Shown here: in pieces, positions 27,639-36,263 of the stretch
Layout of the letters: each line of letters opens with the position of its first letter
Numbering within the stretch: position 1 is the first letter of the stretch
Position numbers and translations under genes: made by a program
Notes under the pieces: model-generated
The model's input: only the letters and a program-made list of their open reading frames with translations
The model's database searches: none
What the model was told of the DNA's origin: nothing
From: Candidatus Chlorohelix allophototropha
GTDB taxonomy: Bacteria > Chloroflexota > Chloroflexia > Chloroheliales > Chloroheliaceae
Direction: 5' to 3'
Assembly: GCF_030389965.1 (NCBI RefSeq)
Contig: NZ_CP128400.1
Coordinates: forward strand, 1,178,001-1,242,000
DNA length: 64,000 bases

Positions 27639-27864
27639 GATTTACCTGAATTTTATCCTTACTATAGTATGTTATTTTTAATACAAATTAAATTGGTGTG
27701 TTATAACTTTTGATTTCCTATTGTTAGGATTGGAACATAAATAAATCAACTAGTCTTCTATTCGGTTGATATTCGTTATTTTGGCATAATTGCACTTAAA
27801 CAATTGCAATGCCAACTTGTTAGTATCCTAATAGCACATTATTATAACCTATAAGAGAGTAAAT

Positions 27865-29220
27865 ATGCCTAGAAGTAATCACAAAAACAAAATCTTCAAT
27901 AGTAATGGCTTATCAGTAGGGTTACGAATTAAAGAAGCCCGACGTACTCTCCAAATGACACAGGAAGACCTGAGTAAAGATATTCTTTCCAAAAGTTATG
28001 TATCTGCCGTAGAATTGGGTAAGATGCAGCCTTCTATCAAGGCGTTGGGTTTATTGGCAGAACGTTTGGGTTTGCCCGTTTCGTTTTTCCTTGATACAAA
28101 TCATACAGTGAAAAATAAGGCTACGGCTGATCTTCAATTTGCTCGCTTACGGTTTATTCTTTCTAACCCTCTTACAATATGTGATGAGAGTTACGCAATT
28201 ATTATAAATGACTTGAAAAGGGAAGAATTAAAGGATACTGAGAAAGCGGAACTACTTTATCTTGAGGGGCGGTTTTTACTTTCTCATAACCAGTTGGTAG
28301 CAGCTACTAAATGTTTTGAGGAATCGCTAGAATTTTGGGAAAAAATAGGCGAAACCGAATGGGTCGCACGTTTGCTATTTAATCAAGCGCTGCTTTTTAT
28401 CCAGCAGAATAACTGGCATTCTTCACTTGCTTGTCTCGAAAAAGCCAGAAATATCGGTAAAATTAGCTCGCCTGAGTTGAGATTGAGAATCTTAACATTG
28501 CTTATGCGCGTTTATTATCTTCTGGCTGATAAAGAGAATGTCCAGAAGCTACTTGGGGAATGCCTTGAATTAGCCTCTAATATCAATAGCGTAGAAGATT
28601 TAAGGCAATATTATTTGCAGGAAGCCTGCAATCTTGAAGAGTGTGGCGAGATTAATAAAGCGGTTGAACTTCTGGAGAAAGGTCATGCTTTGATCAACAG
28701 TTTGACTACCGGCTATGCAATTCGTAGCTCTTTATACGAAGTGAGCAGAGAATATCTGCGCCAAGGACAAACTGAAGAAGCATTAACTATTTATCAACGG
28801 GTGATAGGCTCAATTGCAAATTTCATGCCTGACCCAATGCCGCTGTTAGCGCTTAACGATATTGCACGCCTGAACTTTGAGTCGGGAAATGATCAAAAAG
28901 CGTTGGAAGTAATTAGTATGGCGAACGCATTAATTCCAGATGGTCGCTTTATGCATGAAGAAGGACGGTTATTTGTTACTGCTGGCTCAATCTATGAGAA
29001 AGCGGGAGACCGGAAACAAGCAGATACTTTCTTTGAACAGGGCTTGAACTTATTGGAAAAAAGTTCCAGATTTACCGAATTGGCTGAAGCTTACTATACT
29101 TACGGGAAATTATTGGTGGAAAGAGGCGACTCAAACAACGGTATGAAATACCTGTCTCTGGCTTTTAACACCCGCAACAAGGCAAATCGCTATCAATTTC
29201 TAGAAAAATATGAGCTTTGA
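27865..29220 (+). CDS. XRE-family regulator with C-terminal TPR domain (RRNPP-like layout)
   Basis: 451 residues. Residues ~18-72 are a Cro/CI-type helix-turn-helix (IKEARRTLQMTQEDLSKDIL, SYVSAVELGKMQPSI, LGLPVSFFLD). The rest is an all-helical repeat domain with TPR-like pairs (EKAELLYLEGRFLLS, AVELLEKGHALIN, EEALTIYQRVI, KALEVISMANAL, QADTFFEQGLNLLEK). This order matches regulators of the RRNPP type, in which the TPR domain binds a short peptide. The neighbouring Opp importer would supply peptides, so peptide sensing is a reasonable inference. No signal-peptide pro-gene was found next to it. ATG 27865 follows GAGAG. Confidence 0.85.
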   Translation: MPRSNHKNKIFNSNGLSVGLRIKEARRTLQMTQEDLSKDILSKSYVSAVELGKMQPSIKALGLLAERLGLPVSFFLDTNHTVKNKATADLQFARLRFILSNPLTICDESYAIIINDLKREELKDTEKAELLYLEGRFLLSHNQLVAATKCFEESLEFWEKIGETEWVARLLFNQALLFIQQNNWHSSLACLEKARNIGKISSPELRLRILTLLMRVYYLLADKENVQKLLGECLELASNINSVEDLRQYYLQEACNLEECGEINKAVELLEKGHALINSLTTGYAIRSSLYEVSREYLRQGQTEEALTIYQRVIGSIANFMPDPMPLLALNDIARLNFESGNDQKALEVISMANALIPDGRFMHEEGRLFVTAGSIYEKAGDRKQADTFFEQGLNLLEKSSRFTELAEAYYTYGKLLVERGDSNNGMKYLSLAFNTRNKANRYQFLEKYEL

Positions 29221-29254
29221 GAATTTAACTCAAAGCTCATTCGGTTCAGTTTAA

Positions 29255-29458
29255 TTATATTTCAGGAACTTTGAGTTCGTCGTATGTAGCTTTGTTGATA
29301 AACTTAGTTAGTTTTACACTATCTCCTTTGTGAGTAACTTCGGCTACAGCAGCGTAACGGATACGCCCCTCACCTTCCCCACTGTTAAACTTGCGTTTTT
29401 TTATGTCGTTGTCAGGCACATTAATTTTTTCGCGGTGCTTTACGCTGTAGAACTCCAT
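29255..29458 (-). CDS. small basic protein of unknown function
   Basis: 67 residues, rich in Lys and Glu, no signal peptide or TM helix (starts EFYSVKHREKINVPD; contains RIRYAAVAEVTHKGDSVKLTKFI). The gene is supported by a strong SD (GGAGGT, eight bases before ATG 29458) and by a consensus promoter and two dyads upstream. The central part could be a small beta-barrel. No family was recognised. It converges on the XRE-TPR gene. Confidence 0.7.
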   Translation of the reverse strand: MEFYSVKHREKINVPDNDIKKRKFNSGEGEGRIRYAAVAEVTHKGDSVKLTKFINKATYDELKVPEI

Positions 29459-29960
29459 CGTATTCTACCTCCGATTTGTAAATGGCGAGTCGCATGTAAG
29501 GTTGACTCACGCCATTAATAAAAAAACTAACTCACAAAAACTGAACCAAACAAAGTGAAATGTTCATCTCACTGTGCCTGATTTTTATGTTAGCAAACAG
29601 GTTTGAACTTGTCAAGAATTCTGAAGGTCAGGAAATGACAAAATTGCTGCATCTTATTATGCAAATAATCTTAGTAGGTTTTAATAATTGTTTTTAGGGG
29701 CTTATTAAGATATAAAACTTCTGCGCTTGTCTGGTTCTATGCTTGTGTTGTAGGCTTACTCGGAGGCTGCTTCCAAGTCGGCAAGTGTAATGCTATTAGG
29801 CGCTGGTTTGCGGGTTGGCAAGGCGTACTCAATCGGAAATCACATGATTGTATGTAAAGGTAAAGTTAGTAAAGCTATACTAGAACTGCTGTACAATCTT
29901 TCTTGGAGTGTTTGGTACTTTGGGCGAAAGAAGAAGCGGTAGATTAATAATCCGTGGCGC
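29459..29960. other. intergenic region upstream of the 67-aa gene
   Basis: About 500 bp. The left third carries the promoter and dyads listed separately. The rest (29620-29960) is downstream of the mrp-like gene. A short minus-strand stretch near 29850-29755 reads LPTRKPAPNSITLADLEAAS before a stop, but it is broken by a stop upstream and has no start, so it may be a decayed gene end. Confidence 0.4.
29554..29615 (-). promoter_or_regulatory. promoter with operator-like dyads for the 67-aa gene
   Basis: On the minus strand TTGACA (29615-29610), a 17-nt spacer and TAACAT (29592-29587) form a near-consensus promoter. The spacer holds an inverted repeat CAAAC-AG-GTTTG (29594-29605). Just after the expected start site lies a near-perfect 20-nt palindrome AGTGAAATGTTCATCTCACT (29554-29573). 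Both are well placed to be repressor sites. Confidence 0.75.
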
Positions 29961-31040
29961 TCAATCTTTGGCAGGTTCGGTTGTATCCCGAATTACCAAT
30001 GTACGTTTCTTCATTTGCGGTTCGGCATATTTCAGAAAGTTTTGCACCAGTTCGTCTGTTTCAATTGAGCGATACTCTTCCACTCGCCCCTCATCAATCA
30101 ACAAGCGCGCCTGCGGGTCTAGCGGCAACCGTCCCAAAAGCGGGGCATTTGCCGAAGTTGCCAGTTCCTCCCCTTGCGATGTCCCGAATAACTCCAGCTT
30201 TTTATCGCTGCCGGGCATTACAAACCAACTCATATTTTCGGCTACACCCAAAATGGGGGTATGCATTTTATCAGCCATACGTATGGCTTTGCGAACAATA
30301 CTGTTGGCAAGCAATTGTGGTGAGCTTACCAGAATTATGCCTTTTACATCCAGTGATTGCATTACGGTCAGAGGCGCGTCACTAGTACCGGGGGGTAAAT
30401 CCACTAAGAGGTAATCGAGTTCTCCCCAGAGCGTATTATTGTAAAAATTATCTCGGATCATGCGGGTAATCAACGGTCCACGCCAAATAACTGCCTCATC
30501 TTCATCTGCTACAAAGAAAAGGCTGGACATAATTTTGATACCTTGAGAGCTAATCACTGGAATAATTTTGCCGTTATCCTGTAAAGCTGGTCTTGCCAGA
30601 ATACCAAAAGTGCGCGGAATGCTTGGGCCCGTTACATCAGCATCGAGTATCCCCACTTTTTTGCCCATTCGGTTCAGCCCAACCGCCAGCATGCTGGTGA
30701 CATAGGATTTCCCCACGCCCCCCTTACCGCTCACTATTGCGACAACATTTTTTATCAGACCGGTAGTTTCAAATTCGCTGCCGGGTGTGCTAGGCATCAA
30801 GCCGCCTGCTTCGATTTCGGGAAAAGCAGCAGGGTTTTCCAGCACCAAATTTAAATCAGCCAACAATGGTTCGAGCTTTATTTTGTGAGCGCGCGCACCC
30901 TTTTCAACTGTATCCAGCCCGGCAATGTGGCAAGTAGCGCATCCCAACCCGTGTTTGGCAAAAACCCGGATTGTGTCGGGATACTCCGTTACCACTGTTT
31001 TAATAGTCATGTCAGACTGGATTTTTTGAAATTCTGCCAT
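29961..31040 (-). CDS. Mrp/NBP35-type P-loop Fe-S carrier with N-terminal DUF1858 domain
   Basis: 359 residues. Residues ~11-70 are a DUF1858 domain with HGLGCATCHIAGLDT. Residues ~95-355 are the Mrp ATPase: VSGKGGVGKSYVTS (deviant Walker A), ILDADVTGPSIPR, IMSSLFFV, VIWRGPLITRMI, LDYLLVDLPPGTSDAPLT and VAENMSWFV. The CxxC that normally follows NMSxF is missing (VMPGSDKK). Mrp proteins carry Fe-S clusters to apo-proteins. Here the only CxxC is in the DUF1858 part. ATG 31040 is used; ATG 31010 is possible but has no SD. It lies 38 nt after the exonuclease-helicase gene. Confidence 0.88.
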   Translation of the reverse strand: MAEFQKIQSDMTIKTVVTEYPDTIRVFAKHGLGCATCHIAGLDTVEKGARAHKIKLEPLLADLNLVLENPAAFPEIEAGGLMPSTPGSEFETTGLIKNVVAIVSGKGGVGKSYVTSMLAVGLNRMGKKVGILDADVTGPSIPRTFGILARPALQDNGKIIPVISSQGIKIMSSLFFVADEDEAVIWRGPLITRMIRDNFYNNTLWGELDYLLVDLPPGTSDAPLTVMQSLDVKGIILVSSPQLLANSIVRKAIRMADKMHTPILGVAENMSWFVMPGSDKKLELFGTSQGEELATSANAPLLGRLPLDPQARLLIDEGRVEEYRSIETDELVQNFLKYAEPQMKKRTLVIRDTTEPAKD

Positions 31041-31077
31041 CTAGCTATAATACCTCGAAGAACATGTAATAAGTTTC

Positions 31078-34032
31078 TTAGGATAATTCCAGCCAATTTC
31101 TCAATTCTGGCACCAAATGCGTCAGTGTATCATGTTTGGTACGCAGCGCCGGAAGCGAGTTTAGGAAAGTCGGACCATATGCGCGACGAGTCAAGCGACT
31201 ATCTAAAACCACTACTACCCCACGTCCCGGCATTGCCTCTAGTAGTCGTTCGTAGGCTTGTTTGAACCTCAGAATGGTACGCGGCAAACTGTATTGCAGA
31301 AATGGGTCATTATATTGCCTGCTTTCGATACGGGCAGCAAATACAGGGTCACTGGGCGGGTCGAAAGGTAACTTTGTAATGGCGAGTACCGAGAAAGATA
31401 ATGCGCTGTTTTCTTCATCGTTAAAAAGCTCTGGGTTATCCCAATGTCCCAATGTGCTGAGCAGAAGGGCATGGGGCGTGTTTTTGAAACGATTAAGCAC
31501 GCTGCGGCGAGTACCGTCTAGTCCCATACCCAGCACCAGAATATTCTGCTGTTCCAGCGGGCGTTGTACAGCTTTATAGGTCATTCGCAACGAGCTATTG
31601 GAAGTGAACAATGCCAGCATGCGCCCCTCACACCCTTTTACCATGTCGATGATATGCTGGTCGATTGATTTCTGGTAACCCGGTTGTGAAGGCTCAGGCA
31701 TATCGTTGGGTAGATAGAGCAGGGTGGTAGCCGCATAATCACGCTCAGGATGTAATCTCAGTTCTTTTGCTTCATGCAAGCCTAATCGATTTCTCAAGAA
31801 CTTGAAATCCCCATCGGTGGTCATGGTTGGGGAAGCCAGCACCACACTTTTTTTATGGTTGAAGAGCATATGCCGCAAACCCGAATCGACCTGTAACGGT
31901 GCGCTAAAAATCCCGACCAGTTGGGTACGCGGATGCAAAGCCATCCAATGAACCTGAGCATTGTCAGAACCGTCAAAGGCGGGAGAAAGACGGTTGAGAA
32001 GATAGTTTGCCTGATTGATGTAATAATTCAAATCTAGCATCATTTCTTCGGTATTGAGCAGCGCCCCTTTGAAATTATGCGCTTCGTCGCGCAAATCGCG
32101 CAAATGATAATATAGCTCTTCCCAATCCTGTTTGAACACTTCCCACGTTCCGGCAATGCTGCCCCATTCTGGGCTGCTGTAGAATTTGCCATCTAAGCGG
32201 ATACGCCCATCCCCTTGCCCCGAATCCTGATTAATTTGGTTAACCAACTCGGTTAGGTCTCGAAGCAAATTGTCGGTAGAGCTACGGCAAATCTCGATAT
32301 GGGAAATTGCAGCGGAAAGTTTGCTATTTATGGGTTCTTTGATTTCTGTACTGGTATCATCACCAAAGTAACGGAAGAAAGTGGATAGGAAACCGCTACT
32401 TCCTCCTTCGGTTTTCCAGGTTACAGGACGGTATATCCAATCTAGGAAATCGAATAGCGTATTGGGGGTGATGGCTGAACCGAATTGGCGACCTGCCTCA
32501 TCTTCAAGGTGATGCGCGTCGTCAATGAGGGTGTAATCAAAATGAGGCAACGTTCCTGCTTGCCCTGCTGCATCGGCAAGCACCAACGCTTGATCGGTTA
32601 CGATGATGTGCGAGGCTTCTGCCCGGTCGCGCGCCTTGAAATAAAAGCACTGGTGGCGCTGATTATACTGACAGTGTGAGGCAAGGCAAAGCCCCTTCTG
32701 GGTGTTTATGCGCGACCACAACCTTTCCTGTTGCATTATGCGCAATTCCGCGCCGTCGCCGTTTGTCGTATTAGGCAACCACAAAAGCACTTTGATTAGC
32801 AACTTTAACTCATCTGAGGTCAGCCCTTCCATATTGCGGAAGTTTTCCCAACGGCGCAAGCATATATAGGAGTTTTGATGTTTGACGGTGTTGGCAATAA
32901 AAGTTGGTTTTTCTTCACTCCGCCGTCGCCGCTTTTCTTTAGTAGCAATGAAATTGTCATCCGGTGTTTCCTGCGTTGCCAGAAGTTTTTGCAATTCCGG
33001 AATCGCTTTGTTGAGCATACGATCTCGTTGGGTTTCGCTATTGGCAGCGATAACCACGCTTTGACCGCTCTGGACGGCTACTTCTATTGCCGGCGCTAAT
33101 AAGCCCATGGCGCGGGTATGGTCATTTCCGGGCATCTCAAGGAGCATGTGCTGGTTTGAATCGAGTATAGCGCGTATCGGCAAACTGGCGCTGGCAACTC
33201 GCTCGTTTAATTCCGAATAGGGAAATTTAAAATCTGGACGTGGCTGGAGCGGTTGCGGCTTGTCCTCTGAAACCAGAAAGATTAAATCATTATCGCTACC
33301 TTGCTTTTCAGAAAGTTGTTGCTTGAGCAAAGCGCCGAGGCTGCCTAACCCGCCACTATTGCGTTCTTGCCGCGCCAGAATTTCTGAAGCTTCCTCAAAA
33401 AGACGGCGTAGGGGCCACTCTTGCAAATTTGAGGCAATCCGATTTACCTCATTTATTACTTTACGGGGGAGTTCTTCCAACTTACCTAGCAACGCTGCAA
33501 AAACATTCATTGCCATGTAAGTATCGGCAAGGGCGCGATGCGCTTCACCGTTAGCCTGAATTTCCAGCGCATTGGCAACTGCTACCAAGCTGTAATTGCC
33601 CATTTGTGGCAGAATCAGGGTAGCCAATTCGTAGGTATCTAAGGGAATATTCGAGACTCGAAATTCTTGGCGTGACAGAAAAGCGAAATCACTCTCGATG
33701 GAATGCCCAACTAATGGGAAATTGCCCAGAAATTGTTGTAATTTGTCTCGGATTTCACTAAAGGTAGGGGCGTGCTCTACATCCGTTTGACGTATGCCCG
33801 TCAAGTGGGAGATTTTGTAAGGGATGGGGTTGCGCGGGCGTACCAGCGTTTGCCAGCGTTCCAAAACCCGTGCTACACTACCTTCCTCCAAACGGAAGCG
33901 TATAGCCGCAACCTCGATTATTTCGCCCTGATCAGCTTCGCCACCCCCGGTACTTTCGATATCCAGCGCCACATACACACGCGCAGGGTGATTATCGCGG
34001 TAGCCCTGTTTTTTGTTTCTGTCCACACTCAT
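31078..34032 (-). CDS. DEDDh exonuclease fused to a degenerate DinG-like helicase
   Basis: 984 residues from ATG 34032, which has a clear SD (GGAG, eight bases); an in-frame ATG 34065 would overlap the next gene. The exonuclease is intact: DIEST (D24, E26), SIESDF (D115), HRALAD (H165, D170). The DinG-like part (~280-970) has lost its motifs. Where Walker A belongs it reads MPGNDHTR, the DEAH box is DDAH, the SAT-like motif is ASPT, and the final GRLIR-like arginine motif is ERLLE. Cys residues of the Fe-S region remain (CLASHC, QCFYF). The protein may be a 3'-5' exonuclease with a DNA-binding but ATPase-dead scaffold. Confidence 0.85.
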   Translation of the reverse strand: MSVDRNKKQGYRDNHPARVYVALDIESTGGGEADQGEIIEVAAIRFRLEEGSVARVLERWQTLVRPRNPIPYKISHLTGIRQTDVEHAPTFSEIRDKLQQFLGNFPLVGHSIESDFAFLSRQEFRVSNIPLDTYELATLILPQMGNYSLVAVANALEIQANGEAHRALADTYMAMNVFAALLGKLEELPRKVINEVNRIASNLQEWPLRRLFEEASEILARQERNSGGLGSLGALLKQQLSEKQGSDNDLIFLVSEDKPQPLQPRPDFKFPYSELNERVASASLPIRAILDSNQHMLLEMPGNDHTRAMGLLAPAIEVAVQSGQSVVIAANSETQRDRMLNKAIPELQKLLATQETPDDNFIATKEKRRRRSEEKPTFIANTVKHQNSYICLRRWENFRNMEGLTSDELKLLIKVLLWLPNTTNGDGAELRIMQQERLWSRINTQKGLCLASHCQYNQRHQCFYFKARDRAEASHIIVTDQALVLADAAGQAGTLPHFDYTLIDDAHHLEDEAGRQFGSAITPNTLFDFLDWIYRPVTWKTEGGSSGFLSTFFRYFGDDTSTEIKEPINSKLSAAISHIEICRSSTDNLLRDLTELVNQINQDSGQGDGRIRLDGKFYSSPEWGSIAGTWEVFKQDWEELYYHLRDLRDEAHNFKGALLNTEEMMLDLNYYINQANYLLNRLSPAFDGSDNAQVHWMALHPRTQLVGIFSAPLQVDSGLRHMLFNHKKSVVLASPTMTTDGDFKFLRNRLGLHEAKELRLHPERDYAATTLLYLPNDMPEPSQPGYQKSIDQHIIDMVKGCEGRMLALFTSNSSLRMTYKAVQRPLEQQNILVLGMGLDGTRRSVLNRFKNTPHALLLSTLGHWDNPELFNDEENSALSFSVLAITKLPFDPPSDPVFAARIESRQYNDPFLQYSLPRTILRFKQAYERLLEAMPGRGVVVVLDSRLTRRAYGPTFLNSLPALRTKHDTLTHLVPELRNWLELS

Positions 34033-34036
34033 TCTT

Positions 34037-34852
34037 TTACTCCGCGTCCGCTTGCTTATTTCCAAAACCGGGGGCTACCACGGAAACTCCGTGTTCCAGA
34101 TACTTCCACATACTATCTAGGTTTTCAATTTTGATTTTGTTCGCTTGATTGTTCGGGTCACCGGGTGGCGCAAAGCGAAGCGCCTGTCCTTGCCGTTCCA
34201 ACCAAAGCGCCGCCATACCTACTGACCACGCGCCTAGAATATCCGCCGTATAGCTGTCTCCAATATGTATCGCTTTGTCAGGGGTGACATCCAAATTATG
34301 CAATGCTATTTCAAAGAATTCTCGGCGAGGTTTGGCGTAACCCACTCGCGCAGAAGCGCCTATATACTTGAAGTATCGGGCAATACCTAAATGTTCCAGC
34401 AATTCCGGCAAGTGCCAACTCCAATTGCTGATAATTCCCATCCGGTAGCCTGTTTCTTCTAGACGTTGTAATGTTTCCATTACATCCGGGTAGAGCATAT
34501 ATGTTTCGGGATTCTCGAAGGCTTCAATAATTTGCCAGAACAGTTCTTCGTGAATATCTGGGTGTATATTGAGTTTATCCATTACCCGCTGCTCTACAGC
34601 CCTTTGCCATAGCCTATTACCTTCAAGGCTACGCTCAAACTCAGCATGTGGGTCTTGTTTGGCGACAATATCCCAGCTATATGAAACCGCTTCTTCTACT
34701 TCGCCGATAGGTAAATCATACCCGGCTCGTTGAAAAACTTGGTGGTAGACTTTTGTGAATGAGGGGGTCACGCCCACCAGTGTAGAACCTATATCAAAGA
34801 AAACCACATCGTAGCGTTGGGAACCAACTTTAAATTCAGGAGTTAAAGACAA
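34037..34852 (-). CDS. HAD-superfamily hydrolase (subfamily IA)
   Basis: 271 residues. Motif I FFDIGSTLV has the nucleophile Asp but Gly at the second acid position, as in some HAD phosphatases. Motif II is GIISNWSW, motif III Lys is in YAKPRREFF, and motif IV is HIGDSYTADILGA. A helical cap domain fills ~20-100. Such enzymes dephosphorylate small metabolites; the substrate is unknown. The frame starts at TTG 34852 with no clear SD. Its stop codon lies 5 nt before the exonuclease-helicase start, so the two are coupled. Confidence 0.85.
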   Translation of the reverse strand: MSLTPEFKVGSQRYDVVFFDIGSTLVGVTPSFTKVYHQVFQRAGYDLPIGEVEEAVSYSWDIVAKQDPHAEFERSLEGNRLWQRAVEQRVMDKLNIHPDIHEELFWQIIEAFENPETYMLYPDVMETLQRLEETGYRMGIISNWSWHLPELLEHLGIARYFKYIGASARVGYAKPRREFFEIALHNLDVTPDKAIHIGDSYTADILGAWSVGMAALWLERQGQALRFAPPGDPNNQANKIKIENLDSMWKYLEHGVSVVAPGFGNKQADAE

Positions 34853-34993
34853 TGAGGAAGAAATCCAATCTAGGTCAAGCGACAGTAGCGCCCAACAGAT
34901 TCATCCACAATAGCATTTGTACAATCTTAGTACCTTTCTAATGTTCAATATATCCCAAAGCCCCCTCTTAGTCAATTGATTTTTAGAAAAGTA

Positions 34994-35059
34994 TTGACAG
35001 AAATATTTAACAATGCTACAAATGAAGATACAAAATGTTACCACTATTTGGTAGTAACA
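34994..35059 (+). promoter_or_regulatory. promoter and operator-like dyad of the dioxygenase gene
   Basis: TTGACA (34994-34999), a 17-nt spacer and TACAAA (35017-35022) form a good promoter. Just downstream is the inverted repeat TGTTACCAC-N6-GTAGTAACA (35036-35059), eight of nine positions paired. It lies in the transcribed leader before the SD at 35073-35078 and could bind a dimeric regulator. Confidence 0.65.
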
Positions 35060-35087
35060 GTTATTGATTGCAAAGGAGCTTTCAATT

Positions 35088-36239
35088 ATGGGAAAGTTAT
35101 TAAGAACCGATAATAGCAGCGCCTTGTCTGCTAGAAACGACGAATTTTTTCCGATACAAAGCATAGATTACGTTGAATTCTACGTTGGCAACGCTAAACA
35201 AGCCGCTTACTACTATCAAACCGCTTTTGGTTTTACTCCTGTTGCGTTTTGTGGGTTGGAAACAGGGGTACGTGACTGTACCAGTTATGTGTTGCGTCAA
35301 GGTAATATCACTTTTGTTTTGACCTCTGCGCTTGCACCTGATAGCCCGATAGCCGAGCATGTGCGTTTGCATGGCGATGGCGTGAAAGATATCTGTTTCA
35401 GAGTACCGGATGTTGATTATGCCTACCACATAGTTACCAAACATGGGGCAAAGGCTACTGCCGCGCCTGTTACTCTTGAGGATGAATTCGGTTCTGTACG
35501 TAAAGTCTCAATTGAAGTTTACGGCGATACCACCCATACTTTCCTTACCCGTACCGATTATATCGGCGCTTTCATGCCCGGTTTTCACAGCTTACCACAT
35601 GCTCCCGAAAGTCTTAAACCCACCCATGGTACCGGACTTGCCGCACTTGATCATATTGTGGCTAATGTTGATTGGAACCAAATGGATAAAACCGTTGAGT
35701 TTTATAGTGAGGTGCTAGGATTTCACCAATTGGTTCACTATGATGATAAAGACATCTCCACCGAATATAGCGCTTTGATGAGCAAGGTAATGACCAACAA
35801 CAGTGGCTTGATTAAATTGCCAATTAATGAACCGGCGCGAGGACTCAAAAAATCTCAAATCGAGGAATACCTTGATTATTATCATGGTCCGGGCGTGCAA
35901 CATCTGGCGCTTATAACCGGAAATATACTCAATACCGTGAGTGAGTTGCGCAAACGAGGCGTGGAATTCATTACTGTGCCTGAGTCTTATTATGCTGAAC
36001 TCGAAGAAAGGGTAGGGAACATCAAAGAGCCTCTAGAAGAGGTCAAGCGACTTGGCTTGTTGGTTGATCGGGATGATTCAGGCTATTTGCTTCAGATTTT
36101 TACCCGACCTTTGCAAGATCGCCCCACCTTCTTTATTGAAATTATCCAGCGACATCATGCCCGTAGTTTCGGTAAGGGTAATTTCAAGGCATTATTCGAA
36201 GCTATTGAACGTGATCAAGCGCTTAGAGGCAATCTTTAA
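35088..36239 (+). CDS. hppD: 4-hydroxyphenylpyruvate dioxygenase
   Basis: This non-haem Fe(II) enzyme converts 4-hydroxyphenylpyruvate to homogentisate, the committed step of tyrosine degradation. 383 residues with two VOC halves. The C-terminal half carries the Fe ligands: His in ALDHIVANV, His in GPGVQHLALIT and Glu in TFFIEIIQR. The family end GKGNFKALFEAIERDQALRG is present. ATG 35088 follows the SD AAGGAG; an ATG-equivalent at 35064 would precede the SD. The VOC gene downstream is cotranscribed (24-nt gap). An FAH-family gene lies 34 kb away, but no homogentisate dioxygenase is seen in this window. Confidence 0.95.
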   Translation: MGKLLRTDNSSALSARNDEFFPIQSIDYVEFYVGNAKQAAYYYQTAFGFTPVAFCGLETGVRDCTSYVLRQGNITFVLTSALAPDSPIAEHVRLHGDGVKDICFRVPDVDYAYHIVTKHGAKATAAPVTLEDEFGSVRKVSIEVYGDTTHTFLTRTDYIGAFMPGFHSLPHAPESLKPTHGTGLAALDHIVANVDWNQMDKTVEFYSEVLGFHQLVHYDDKDISTEYSALMSKVMTNNSGLIKLPINEPARGLKKSQIEEYLDYYHGPGVQHLALITGNILNTVSELRKRGVEFITVPESYYAELEERVGNIKEPLEEVKRLGLLVDRDDSGYLLQIFTRPLQDRPTFFIEIIQRHHARSFGKGNFKALFEAIERDQALRGNL

Positions 36240-36263
36240 GCCGTTAGAAAGGAGCAAGTTAGT

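Noticed and set aside
29755-29850. Possible gene end (LPTRKPAPNSITLADLEAAS) on the minus strand
   Set aside because: A stop codon interrupts it upstream and no start or SD is seen, so it is not listed as a gene.
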